56,080 bases of DNA from Salpingoeca rosetta. Lineage: Eukaryota; Opisthokonta; Choanoflagellata; Craspedida; Salpingoecidae. Numbering within the stretch: position 1 is the first letter of the stretch; the number at the start of each line of letters is the position of its first letter. The notes under the pieces were generated by a model. It did not search any database and was not told where the DNA came from. It worked only from the letters and a program-made list of their open reading frames with translations. Position numbers and translations under genes: made by a program. The stretch spans positions 252,181-308,260 of the forward strand of contig NW_004754908.1 of NCBI RefSeq assembly GCF_000188695.1. Direction: 5' to 3'. Positions 12,301 through 29,388 of this stretch are shown piece after piece.

Positions 12301-12503
12301 CCGTGCTTGCACTGCAGCTTGGACGCGGACGCGGGGATGGGCTTGTGCCGCTGTTCTCAAGCGAAAAGCACGCTCACTGCACGTGTCTCGTGGACAGGCG
12401 TGTTGTGGTGTTGACGTGGGCGGACGACGGATCCACCGTCCTGCGGCTCATGCACAACCGTCGATCGCTCGCATTCAACGATGTCGTCATCACGGTCAAG
12501 TAG
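7316..12503 (+). CDS. Large nitrilase-superfamily (CN-hydrolase) protein with polyproline N-terminus
   Basis: Proposed exons 7316-7792, 8025-8128, 8313-8399, 8631-9046, 9391-10731, 11059-11404 and 11612-12503. Joined in phase they give about 1220 residues. The N-terminus MSNWRQGLA is followed by long PPPP blocks, then a segment of unknown fold. The CN-hydrolase domain shows the expected triad: Glu in VFPEFA (about E535), Lys in YRKRN (about K704) and the nucleophile Cys in LLICKD (about C735). After it comes [22 protein letters not shown], the usual closing strands. A polyQ/His insert separates E from K, and a long C-terminal extension with another polyQ is not recognised. Nitrilases cleave C-N bonds of nitriles or amides; the substrate here is unknown. 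Alternative: two genes, the first ending at TGA 9064-9066, the second starting at ATG 9375. I prefer one gene because the 9046/9391 junction keeps frame and consensus GT-AG. Confidence 0.6.
10739..10920 (+). repeat. (GTT)n array interrupted by TTTAAG, in nitrilase-gene intron
   Basis: Starts within ten bases of the donor at 10732 and fills half the intron with GTTGTTTAAG-type units, later drifting to GTTGAAG. Confidence 0.9.
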
Positions 12504-12934
12504 GCATGGGTCTGTGCGTGCCAGAGAGAGAGTGTGTGTGTGTGTGTGCTTGTGTGCTTGTGTGCTTGTGTGTGCGTGTGTGTGTGTGCGTGTGTGCTTG
12601 TGTGTATGTGTGTGTGTGCGTGTGTGCTTGTGTGTGCGTGCGTGTGTGTGCTTGTGTGTGTGTGTGTGCTTGTGTGCTTACTCATGTAACTGGCTTCCAT
12701 GTGCAATGTGAGTCGTTATGTATTCCAGTCAAGTTCAGATAACCAATTCCACCAAAGAAGAATGAAAAAAACTTGCACAGAGCAAGCGCGGAACAGCCGC
12801 AAATAAAACATCGAAGAACAAGAAGAAGAGAAGGGGGAGGAAGGAAGACACCGACACGACAAGTGCGCAATGCGATATAATCAAGCACGCATACACACAC
12901 ACACACACACATACATACATACATATACACATTG
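12504..12934. other. Convergent 3' region, nitrilase gene / JKAMP
   Basis: Begins with a TG/TGCT-rich microsatellite (about 12533-12680) just after the nitrilase stop. An AATAAA at 12802-12807 is a candidate polyadenylation signal for the plus-strand gene, and a CA/CATA run lies near 12892-12925. No coding exon seen. Confidence 0.6.
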
Positions 12935-13181
12935 TCACGTGAAGCGTCTCTCGTCTGTGAAGCGCCAAGTTGCCTGGATGGCGGCGGCGGGGACAAGTGG
13001 GCCGAGTGCAATCCATATCCAATGCAGTGCACTCCGCGCCCCAAACAACTCCCGCATGCAGTACTGTGATGGTCGGTGATGGGTGTTGTTGTTGTTGTTG
13101 TTGTTTAAGTTGTTGTTGTTGTTTAAGTTGTTGTTTAAGTTGTTGTTGTTGTTGTTGTTGTTGTTTAAGTTGTTGTTTAAG

Positions 13182-13213
<32 letters not shown>

Positions 13214-15420
13214 GGCGGTGGTGGTGAAGGCGAAAGCATGGTCGAGACAGTCAAGTGAGGAGGCGGTGGTCATGAAGAACAGGCAGTTGGAGGGACAGGA
13301 AGTATTGAGTTGGACAGAGGTGCAGCACGAGTGCAGCAGAGGCGGAAAGTGGTTCGCACATCAACAGCAAGAAAACGCACCAGGCATCCAAAGGGTATCA
13401 CGTAGAAGCGGAACCCCGTCCACAGCACCCGCAATGGCGTCTTGAAAGCCTGCACAAGTGCGGCGTTATCGTGTCGCAGTGAGGAGGAGGATGAGAAGGA
13501 GGAGGAGGAAGAGGAGGTGGTGGTGGTGGTGGAAGAACGAAGGCACACACACACACACGTGTGAGGCACTCACATCCGAGATACTCACACATACACACAT
13601 ATTGCAAACACAGACACACACACACGCACACACACACACACACGTGTTAGGCACTCACATCCGAGATACTCACACATACACACGCATATTGCAAACGCAC
13701 ACAGGCATACATACGCACACACAAGCATACACGCGCGCACCTGGAGGTTGTCGCGAAACACTGCGGCGTAGAGGCAGCTGAAGAGGAAAGACGCAAAGAG
13801 GAGAAAGGGAAACGCATAGAACACGAGACCGCCCAGGGCAACGTGCACCAGCGCCAGGACGGGCACCGCAAACAGGAGCGCCCACGTGTGCCGCAGCATG
13901 TATGATGCGTCCACGCCTGTTGCTTGCACAACCCCTGCACGTGATGTTGATGATGGCAAGTGGACGGAGAGGCGGGAGGTGAATTGGGGTTTAGGGAGCA
14001 AACAAGTGGGTTTGGCTCGTGAGCCTCGTAGCACACATCGTGAATGGCTGTCGCACTTGCGGAAAAAGGACTTCACAGCGGCAGATACAAAGAGCAAACA
14101 CAGGCATCTACAGACATGAATACACACACACACACACAACACATATGCACATGCACATGCACCCACATGCATCCAAACATCAACACGCAGGCACAAGAAG
14201 GGGTGCCGCACGTTGTGAGTAGAGGAGCGGTAGTCGAATGAGAATCGTGATGGCGGCGATAAACCCGAGAAAGAGGAGATAGAACGTGATGAGCGGGAAG
14301 GCAACCTCATTCGCACAGTGGACGGCCTGGCATGTGCACATATGCGCAAGCAAATGTGGCATGAAGATGTGTGTGTATGCGGGTGCGGCGTGTGCGTCAT
14401 GTGAGCGGAGTGAACAGAGACGGCAGATGTTCACACTGGCGTTCACAAGGGGTAAAACAATGGGTTGTGTGTGAACCACAGAACACATAAACAATGGAGC
14501 TGTATGATGCTCGTGTTTATCATCGTTGTACTTGTTGGTGGTGTTGGTATGCCTGGTGCACGCAAACTCACAATAACAGCAGCAGCACCACCACCAGCAC
14601 CACTACTACCACCACCACCACTGCAACAACAACCAACAAGGAACGCACGTGAATGTAGTCGGGCTTTGGGTTGAAAAAGACGGGATACCAGTCGTTGACA
14701 TGCGACATGCCACAGGAATATACCCGTAGCGACCCCTGTCAGCACGGTACAGCGTACAGAGTGAAGGTGAGCGTGGATGCTGGAAAAGAACAGAAGATCG
14801 TCGACGAGGCAACTGGCAGGCATGCGGCACAATGGGAACAATGGGCAGGTGTGCTGAGTCAGCTACACTGTCTATCACAAGAAGCTCACACACCTTTGGT
14901 TCGAGGCTGAGGAGGGTGCAGCATACTGCGAGCACAAGCTCCAACACCAAGTACACGGAGATGGCAATGCGTGTCTTGCGCTTGGTCGAGGATCGTGTCA
15001 TGGACACAAACACTCCTTGATACTGCAAATACAACGATAGCAACTGCAGCCATACGCAGAAAGACGACAGAGGCATAAAGGAGTACGTCAACACCATTCA
15101 AGCGACCAGTCACAGTGTCGTATCGCTTGCGTAAGCAATTGAGTGCGTGTCTGTGCTGTTCACCATCGCACGACACACCCTTGAAGTCAGCCATCACAGC
15201 ACGACACCCGCTGACCAACCTCCACGACAATGAAGACAATGGAATAGCCCTCCAGCTGCCCGGCGCACGGAACACATACATAGCCATCCGAGCGGTGTGC
15301 ACGAGGGCACATCCCACACTCGATGGCCGTGAGATTCAGGCCCGGCTCAGGCACACGCCCACAATACCCCAGACATTTCGACAAGTCGGGTGGCAGCGCT
15401 GTGATGCGGTTGTCGCTCAT
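12935..15420 (-). CDS. JKAMP: JNK1/MAPK8-associated membrane protein (JKAMP/JAMP)
   Basis: Seven exons on the minus strand: 15420-15220, 15043-14894, 14735-14649, 14326-14212, 13934-13741, 13449-13381 and 13063-12935. They join in phase to 314 residues, close to human JKAMP (311). The lumenal Cys-rich start LGYCGRVP...IECGMCPRAHR...CVPCAG matches the family. So do YSCGMSHVNDWYPVFFNPKP (human RSCRVLMLSDWYTMLYNPSP), VHCANEVAFPLITFYLLF, GGLVFYAFPFLLF and the C-terminal PLVPAAAIQATWRFTDERRF (human ALVPTPALFYLFTAKFTEPSRI). About seven membrane segments are visible. In animals JAMP is an ER/plasma-membrane protein that recruits proteasomes and ubiquitin ligases for ER-associated degradation and modulates JNK signalling; only the ERAD role is likely shared here. 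The exon 1/2 junction is the least certain. Confidence 0.9.
13084..13215 (+). repeat. (GTT)n array interrupted by TTTAAG, in JKAMP intron
   Basis: GTT repeats broken at intervals by TTTAAG, inside the last JKAMP intron. On the gene's sense strand it reads CAAC...CTTAAAC near the acceptor. The same motif recurs at 10739-10920 and 31600-31663. Confidence 0.9.
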
Positions 15421-15486
15421 CTTCGTTGTCTTTGCTGAAGTCGGGAAGAATGGTGGATAATTTCATACAAATTTCGGTTAGCGGAC
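15421..15486. promoter_or_regulatory. 66-bp bidirectional promoter, JKAMP / METTL18
   Basis: Only 66 bases separate the two start codons, which point away from each other, so both genes must share this spacer plus flanking transcribed sequence as promoter. It is AT-richer than its surroundings (GATAATTTCATACAAATTTC on the plus strand). No canonical TATA box is certain. Shared promoter function is inferred from geometry. Confidence 0.65.
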
Positions 15487-15735
15487 ATGGCGTTCAGCTT
15501 CGGGTTTGGTGGTGGTGGTGGTGGTGATGTGGTGGGGGAGCGGGTGAGGACAGGGAGCGAAGACGGGGACGCTGATGCTGGTGATGCCAAGGGTGGTGGT
15601 GTTGTTGGTGATGGCGGTGATGGCAGCAGTAGAGAGGAAGTTGCAAGCAAGAGAGCCAAGACTGGGGAACACCATGTGGCAGCGGGGCCGGCACTGGGCA
15701 TTGTAGACATCAACCCGCACCTGTCTCGCCTCAAA

Positions 15736-15766
<31 letters not shown>

Positions 15767-15961
15767 GTGATGATGGTGATGGTGATGGTGATGATAGTGG
15801 TGATGGCCCTGGGGACGCTGTTTCGAGCAAGAAGCAAGTGGACTTGATCGAAGTGGACGATGTCCCTCTTTTTCGTGCTCTGAATGAACGCATTGTGGAG
15901 ATCTCAATGGAAGAAGGGGTACGTTAAATGCGCGTGCTCGTGTGTGTATGTGTGTGTGTGC

Positions 15962-15993
<32 letters not shown>

Positions 15994-16566
15994 GCGTGTG
16001 TGTGTGGGTGTGCGTGTGTGTGTGGGTGTGTGGGTGTGTGGGGGTGTGTGTGTGTGTGTGTGGGTGTGTGTGTGGGTGCGTGGGTGGGTGGGTGTGTGGG
16101 TGCGTGGGTACGTGGGTGCGTGGGTGCGCGGGTACGTGGGTGCGTGGGTACGTGGGTGCGTGGGTACGTGGGTGCGTGGGTGCGCGGGCGTGTGTGTGTG
16201 TGTGTGCGTGCGTGTGTGTGTGCGTGTGTGTGGTTCCATGTCGCTGTAAACAACCTTGATAGCGCGCGTTGCTTGCCCTACCAGCTCACACATGCGGCAT
16301 CGATCTACCACCTTTGACAGAAAGGTGACGGCACTGTTGGCCAGCTCATTCGAACTCAAGTTGACGTGAAGGCGGGCGTGTATGAAGGTGGTTTCAAGGT
16401 GTGGGAATGTACCTTTGATCTCCTTCGATACTTGCAACGCACCTCCTTCAACTTTGAAGGAAAATCGGTGATTGAGGTGAGTGCCTGGTTGTTGCTTGTC
16501 GCTCGCGTGTTCAGATCATCCTTGGTCAGATGCTGCTGCTGCTGCTGTGCGTGCTGCTGCTGTGCG

Positions 16567-16620
<54 letters not shown>

Positions 16621-17495
16621 GCGTGCTACTGCGTGCACGCTAGTTTCCTCACAGTCTGCTGTTCGATCGCCCGGTGGTGTAGCTCGGCTGCGGTGCCGGG
16701 TATCCTGGCCTGTTAGCCCTGGCACACGGAGCTGAACACGTCGACTTTCAAGACTATGTGTGTGTGTGTGTGTGTGTGTGGACGTGTGTGTGGACGTGTG
16801 TGTGTGTGGACGTGCGTGTGTGGACGTGTGTGTGTGTGTGGGCTGCCTCTCTGTGCTGACTTTGTGACTCTACTCCACCCCTTTCATGCACGTCCATCCT
16901 TGCTCACCGACGCAAACACCCCTTGCATGGGGTTCACCAACCGCTTGCGCCAGAACCGCTGTGTCATCGACAAGTGGACGGTCCCGAACGTCCTGGCGAA
17001 CAGCAACGCATCCGCCCTGTCACCTCCAACGCCAAACCTCGATCCTTCACGCTGCCGCTTCTTCGCAGGCGATTGGGCAAACCCAACTGTGAGTGCATTC
17101 GCGCAGCGCTTGTGTCTGTATGTATGTGTATGTGCGTGTGTGTGTGTGTGCGTGTGCATGCGTGCGTGTGTGTGTGTGTGCTCTCCCTGTATGTGCTTGT
17201 ATACAGCGCCACCATAAAACTGTTCCCACGCACGCTTGTTTGTCCATCCACGTGTTCGCTCATGTGTGCATCGCAGGACACGTTCCCGACGCACTATTAC
17301 GACGTGGTGATGATGGCGGAAACGGTGTATGCGCAGTCGAGTCTCCAGCCGTTGGCTGCGCTCGTTTCTCGCTGCACGCGGCCAGGCGGCGTCGTGTGAG
17401 TTGACTGACAACGGATGATGTATCATGTATCATGTGCCATGTTTGTTTAATGTCGTGCACTGCGTCATGCCATGCACTGTACCTCACTCATGTAT

Positions 17496-17529
<34 letters not shown>

Positions 17530-17613
17530 GGTGTGCGGGTCATGATTGCAGTCTCTTGGCGGCCAAGGCGTGCTACTATGGCGTTGGTGAGTGGCGCCTT
17601 GCATCCTCTCACA

Positions 17614-17708
<95 letters not shown>

Positions 17709-17926
17709 GCTATTTCACACCCGTGTGTGCACATTGCCTGGACATTCATTTCATCACTGTTACACACACTATGACAGCCACCGGATTAACATCATGTCTC
17801 TGTGTGCACGTTGATTTGATTTCATGGCCCGTGCGCGGCAGGTGGGAGTGTTGCTGCGTTCACAAAGGAGATGAAAGCGAGAAGCGATGTCTCCTGGACA
17901 GCAGAGGTGCATGCGTATGTGTGTTT

Positions 17927-17968
<42 letters not shown>

Positions 17969-18288
17969 CAAATGTGCGCGTACACTCGGCTGTCTGCGTG
18001 ACGTTCTGTGTAAGATGTGACGTCAACCTTTGCACATGTATACACACCACTTTTGCGTCCCTTACCTTGACACACACACACACACACACTCACTCACACA
18101 CTCACTCACTCACGCACACACACCCACGCACACTCACGCACGCATACTCACACGCACACACGCACACACACACACGCACACACACACGCACCCACGCCCT
18201 CTGTCTATGCTTGTCTTGGCTACAGGAGGTGTGGACCACGAGCAGCGGATTGCGTCGTGTTATTATGAAGTACACACGCCAGCCATAA
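15487..18288 (+). CDS. METTL18: Histidine N-methyltransferase METTL18 (HPM1 family)
   Basis: Eight exons: 15487-15918, 16321-16476, 16683-16757, 16954-17088, 17277-17395, 17552-17586, 17842-17906 and 18226-18288. All have GT-AG boundaries and compatible phases, giving 359 residues (human METTL18 372). The start MAFSFGF resembles human MTFQFNF. A Gly- and Asp-rich region (a run of Asp near nucleotides 15734-15770) replaces the variable N-terminus. The Rossmann methyltransferase core follows: [18 protein letters not shown], the SAM-binding [59 protein letters not shown] and [13 protein letters not shown]. The family methylates a histidine of ribosomal protein uL3 (RPL3), tuning translation elongation and ribosome assembly. 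Intron 6 is mostly a CAA microsatellite; other introns carry TG and CA arrays. AATAAA at 18426-18431 is a likely polyadenylation signal. Confidence 0.92.
17616..17708 (+). repeat. (CAA)n microsatellite, about 30 copies, in METTL18 intron
   Basis: Nearly perfect CAA trinucleotide array between exons 6 and 7 of METTL18. It is intronic, so the polyN/polyQ frames across it are not coding. Confidence 0.95.
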
Positions 18289-18479
18289 CACCGACGCGGT
18301 GTCTGCATGTTGCTGCTGATTGAGATCACACGATAGGCTCGGGTGTGCTTTGCGTTGTGCTTTCCCATACTGCTGATTCACACCATATTGCGGCTGTACA
18401 ATTACATCTGTTTCATAGCAAGTTGAATAAAATCGAGGCCTAAGCTCATTACACACAGCGACACCGTGAACGAGAATGT

Positions 18480-18511
<32 letters not shown>

Positions 18512-18632
18512 AATGCGCGCACACAAATCCATGCCACTGCCTCTTCCACACTGCCGAGATCAACACACAGGTATGCACAAATTCACATTCACGCACACAC
18601 GCGCACACCTACACACATCCGCACAAACACAC

Positions 18633-18673
<41 letters not shown>

Positions 18674-18710
18674 CACACTGATTGCGAACACCACGAGCCA
18701 TCAGCGGTGC
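18289..18710. other. Convergent 3' region, METTL18 / J-domain gene
   Basis: Contains AATAAA at 18426-18431 for METTL18 and CA-rich runs at 18480-18508 and 18584-18680 just downstream of the minus-strand stop codon. No coding sequence recognised. Confidence 0.6.
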
Positions 18711-26662
<7,952 letters not shown>

Positions 26663-26972
26663 TGGCAGAGACGGCGCTTTCTGGTACAGCCTGCTGCCCA
26701 AGCAAGGTGCGCACTTGCTTTGGTGTCTGCACGCAGGCGTCGGTTGTCACATTGGGTTTCAAGAGCAAGTGAGGGAGATGTTAACGGCGTGCGCATGTGT
26801 GTGTGCTTGTGAGTGTGCGCGTATGCGTGCTTGTGTGCGCGCATGCGTGCTTGTGTGCGCGCATGTGTGTGCTTGTGCGAGTGTATGATACGCTCTTGCG
26901 ATACGCTCTTGCAATACGCTCTTGCGTGATGTGCGTGCTCGGGTGCCTGTCGAGAGTGTGTCGTGGTCTTAC

Positions 26973-27017
26973 CGAGTTCTCTATCACCACAACAGCTGTG
27001 CTTGCTTTTTCCTCCAT
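26973..27017 (-). other. Possible upstream first coding exon of the J-domain gene
   Basis: ATG at 27017 starts MEEKASTAVVVIENS and ends at a strong donor GTAAGA (phase 0). It may be the true start of the J-domain gene. However, joining it to the 26562-26662 exon needs an acceptor in a phase I cannot find with good signal. One alternative acceptor (after a TGCAG near 26720) opens TPKQVRTLLGQQAVPESAV, which then stops unless spliced again. Confidence 0.35.
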
Positions 27018-27439
27018 GCTGGTGGGTGGGTGGCAATCTCTGCTAACGCAGGCCAACGACAATGCCACCACCCGAGAGATGCGCCAGCCACTCTACGCGT
27101 TCGCGTAATGTGAAGTGATCGTCACGTTACAACGATACAGCAACAACCCCAAACAACGACAGAGAGGCAAAGACAGCGTGAGGTCTCGCAACGAGTGAAA
27201 CAAGCGGCAAGTTGATGAACACCTGTGCGTATGCGTGCATATGTGTGCGTATGCGTGTGTGTATGGGATGTGTGTCGGCTGCAGGGTGGTGTGGAGGTCA
27301 GCAACACAACAACAATGACACCCACCACTGGCTGGCTGGCTGACTGCAACCACAACCACAACACACCACCACCACACAACAACAAGCGCACGTTTCAGCG
27401 CCGTGTCCGCAGGTGGGAAAACAGCATAAAATGCAGCCC

Positions 27440-27505
<66 letters not shown>

Positions 27506-27568
27506 TGTGTGTTCCCTGACTTTATTGGGGAAAACTCGCTGTGTGTGTGTGTGTGTGTATGTGTGTGT

Positions 27569-27640
<72 letters not shown>

Positions 27641-27915
27641 GGGTGGGTGTGTGGAGTTTGAGTTGTGATGAGACATTGACGTGATGTGTTGTGGCGTCCC
27701 TCACCTCTTGTCTCTCCCCCCCTCCCACCCCGCACAGTCCCACAGCTTTCCAGCTTTGCAAGCAAGAAGGGGCCTCAATATGCGTTTATGCGTGACACGT
27801 GTCACGTCACATCATCACACAATGTAATAACGTGGTGACATTTGATGTGACAACATGACATGAATCAACCTAAGAAACAGACAGACAGACAGACAAGCGA
27901 GGGAGAAAAGCACAA
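27018..27915. other. Intergenic region with long TG arrays
   Basis: Lies between the 5' end of the J-domain gene and the GPALPP1 3' end. Two long (TG)n arrays, at about 27443-27510 and 27541-27655, flank a 30-base unique island whose 21-base core recurs inverted at 52237-52257. No coding exon recognised. Confidence 0.6.
27521..27541 (+). repeat. 21-bp sequence shared, inverted, with 52237-52257
   Basis: Its reverse complement, containing GAGTTTTCCCCAATAAA, is identical to 52237-52257. Here it sits alone between two TG arrays. Confidence 0.9.
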
Positions 27916-29160
27916 CTAGGAGGATCCCGTGGTGAAGCGGCTGTGGAACCCTGCGGCCTTCTTGATCATGCGATCACGTGCAGACTGGCTGACGTTGCTG
28001 GAGAGCAGGTCCCGCTCGCGGTCAAAGCGCACGCGGCCGCTGGGCATGGCATCTGGGTCGCGCTGCTGCTTGGCCTTCTTCTGCTTGCGCATGTGCATAT
28101 CCATGAGGGACTCATTGCGCCGCGCCTGGTTGAACTCCTGCACCTTCTCGCGCACCTCCTCTGCGCGCTCCACCTCCGCCTTGGTCTTCATCCGGCCCTT
28201 CAGCGCGGGGTCAAACTTGGCTGGCTTCGGCACGCGCTTGCCTTCTGCGTTGGGTGTCGCGGTCCAGCTGCTGCCGTCGTCCGTCGAGCCGTAGTGCCGC
28301 TTGAACGTACGGTTCGTCACGCCAAAGTTCTTGCGGTGGCGCTCTGGCAGCTCCGTCATCCAGTCCTCGCGCTGTGGCTTGGCGCCATACTTGGCAAGCA
28401 TCGTCTTCTCGTGCGCCACCTGATCCCATTCATCAAAGCCACGGCGGATCGACTCCAGCTCTGCCTGCGCCATCTCCTGTGCGCTCGCTGGCATCGGACC
28501 CATCTCGTCATCGTCATCATCATCGTCGCCGTCGTCATCTTCGCCACCGGCGGTGGAAGCTCCTGCACCAGCTGTGTTGCGTGTGTTGCTGCTCGTCAGC
28601 AAAGCATGTGCTTCCTTGTCGTTGTCCGTGTTATCAGCCGCTTCCTGTTGGGCAAGCAGGTGCGGTGGCAGCTGTGGACCTACAGCACGGCGGGCACCGT
28701 GCTGCTGTTGATCTTGGTCTAGCGCATCCGGTGTCTCGCGTGATGGTTCCGGCCCCGTTGATCTTGCGTCTGCTATTCTCGAGTCTTCCGGCTTGGATGT
28801 GTGGTGGCGGGCTGCGTGGCTGTCGGAGCTGCGGTCATCGTCGCTTTCGCTGTCGCTGTGTCGCCGCTTCTTGCTGCTCTTCTTCTTGTGTTTCTTCTTG
28901 TGCTTCTTCTTGTGTTTTTTGTGCTTGCCTCTGGACGGCGACGACGAACTGCGGTGACGCCGCCGTCGCTCATCGCTGCCCACAACGTCATCATGGCCAC
29001 TGCGATCGTCCGCGCCCGCGTGTTGGTGTTGGTGGCTTGCAGCCAAATGTGGCGGCAGCGCGGGGCCCACGGCGCTGCCTTGTTGCCGGTCCGGGCTTCG
29101 CTGTGTGCGCCTCACTGCTGCCAAGTGCGGCGGCAGCGCTGGTCCAATGTCGTCCGCCAT
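27916..29160 (-). CDS. GPALPP1: GPALPP motifs-containing protein 1
   Basis: Intronless minus-strand gene of 414 residues starting MADDIGPALPPHLAA; ATG 29160 is the first in the GPALPP context. It has three signature motifs: IGPALPPHL at the start, VGPALPPHL near residue 33 and VGPQLPPHL near residue 160. A Lys/His-rich KHKKKHKKK stretch and an SR-like region follow the second motif. An Asp run leads to EMGPMPAS. The C-terminal DUF3752-type domain shows REDWMTELPERH, FGVTNRTFKR, NESLMDMHMRKQKK and RVRFDRERDLL, all matching human GPALPP1 (WMTELPPEM, RTFKR, ESLMDIHHKKLK, PFDRDKDL). The molecular role is poorly known; family members are nuclear, and the basic/SR-like stretch suggests the same here. 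Head-to-head with alpha-spectrin. Confidence 0.92.
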   Translation of the reverse strand: MADDIGPALPPHLAAVRRTQRSPDRQQGSAVGPALPPHLAASHQHQHAGADDRSGHDDVVGSDERRRRHRSSSSPSRGKHKKHKKKHKKKHKKKSSKKRRHSDSESDDDRSSDSHAARHHTSKPEDSRIADARSTGPEPSRETPDALDQDQQQHGARRAVGPQLPPHLLAQQEAADNTDNDKEAHALLTSSNTRNTAGAGASTAGGEDDDGDDDDDDDEMGPMPASAQEMAQAELESIRRGFDEWDQVAHEKTMLAKYGAKPQREDWMTELPERHRKNFGVTNRTFKRHYGSTDDGSSWTATPNAEGKRVPKPAKFDPALKGRMKTKAEVERAEEVREKVQEFNQARRNESLMDMHMRKQKKAKQQRDPDAMPSGRVRFDRERDLLSSNVSQSARDRMIKKAAGFHSRFTTGSS

Positions 29161-29388
29161 GTGTGTTTGGAAGAGGGGGGGGGGGGTTGTTTGCGGTTTG
29201 TCGTGTGGTGTGGTAGTGTGGTGTGCTGTGGTGTGGTGTGCGTCTTCCTTTCTTTCCTTCTTCTTCCCACACGACGTTTGGACAAATAGCAATACCTTCC
29301 ATCAATTATCGCTTGTCTGTTGTTTTGTCGCTCACAGCAGCGAAGGAGGCAAAGCAAACACAACGACGGCAGTTGACCGCCATCCACC
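29161..29388. promoter_or_regulatory. Divergent promoter region, GPALPP1 / alpha-spectrin
   Basis: 228 bp between head-to-head start codons. A poly-G run and GTGTGGTGTG-type repeats lie next to GPALPP1, and ATTATCGCTTGTCTG-type AT-richer sequence in the middle. Promoter function inferred from layout. Confidence 0.5.

Noticed and set aside
13240..13380. Alternative JKAMP C-terminal exon giving PLSASAALVLHLCPTQYF
   Set aside because: Looks hydrophobic, but the frame has a stop immediately upstream and no acceptor. The exon at 12935-13063 matches the family C-terminus and fits the phase.
17591..18001. polyN/polyQ/polyT frames across the CAA array in METTL18
   Set aside because: The array lies between two METTL18 exons that join in phase; it is intronic.
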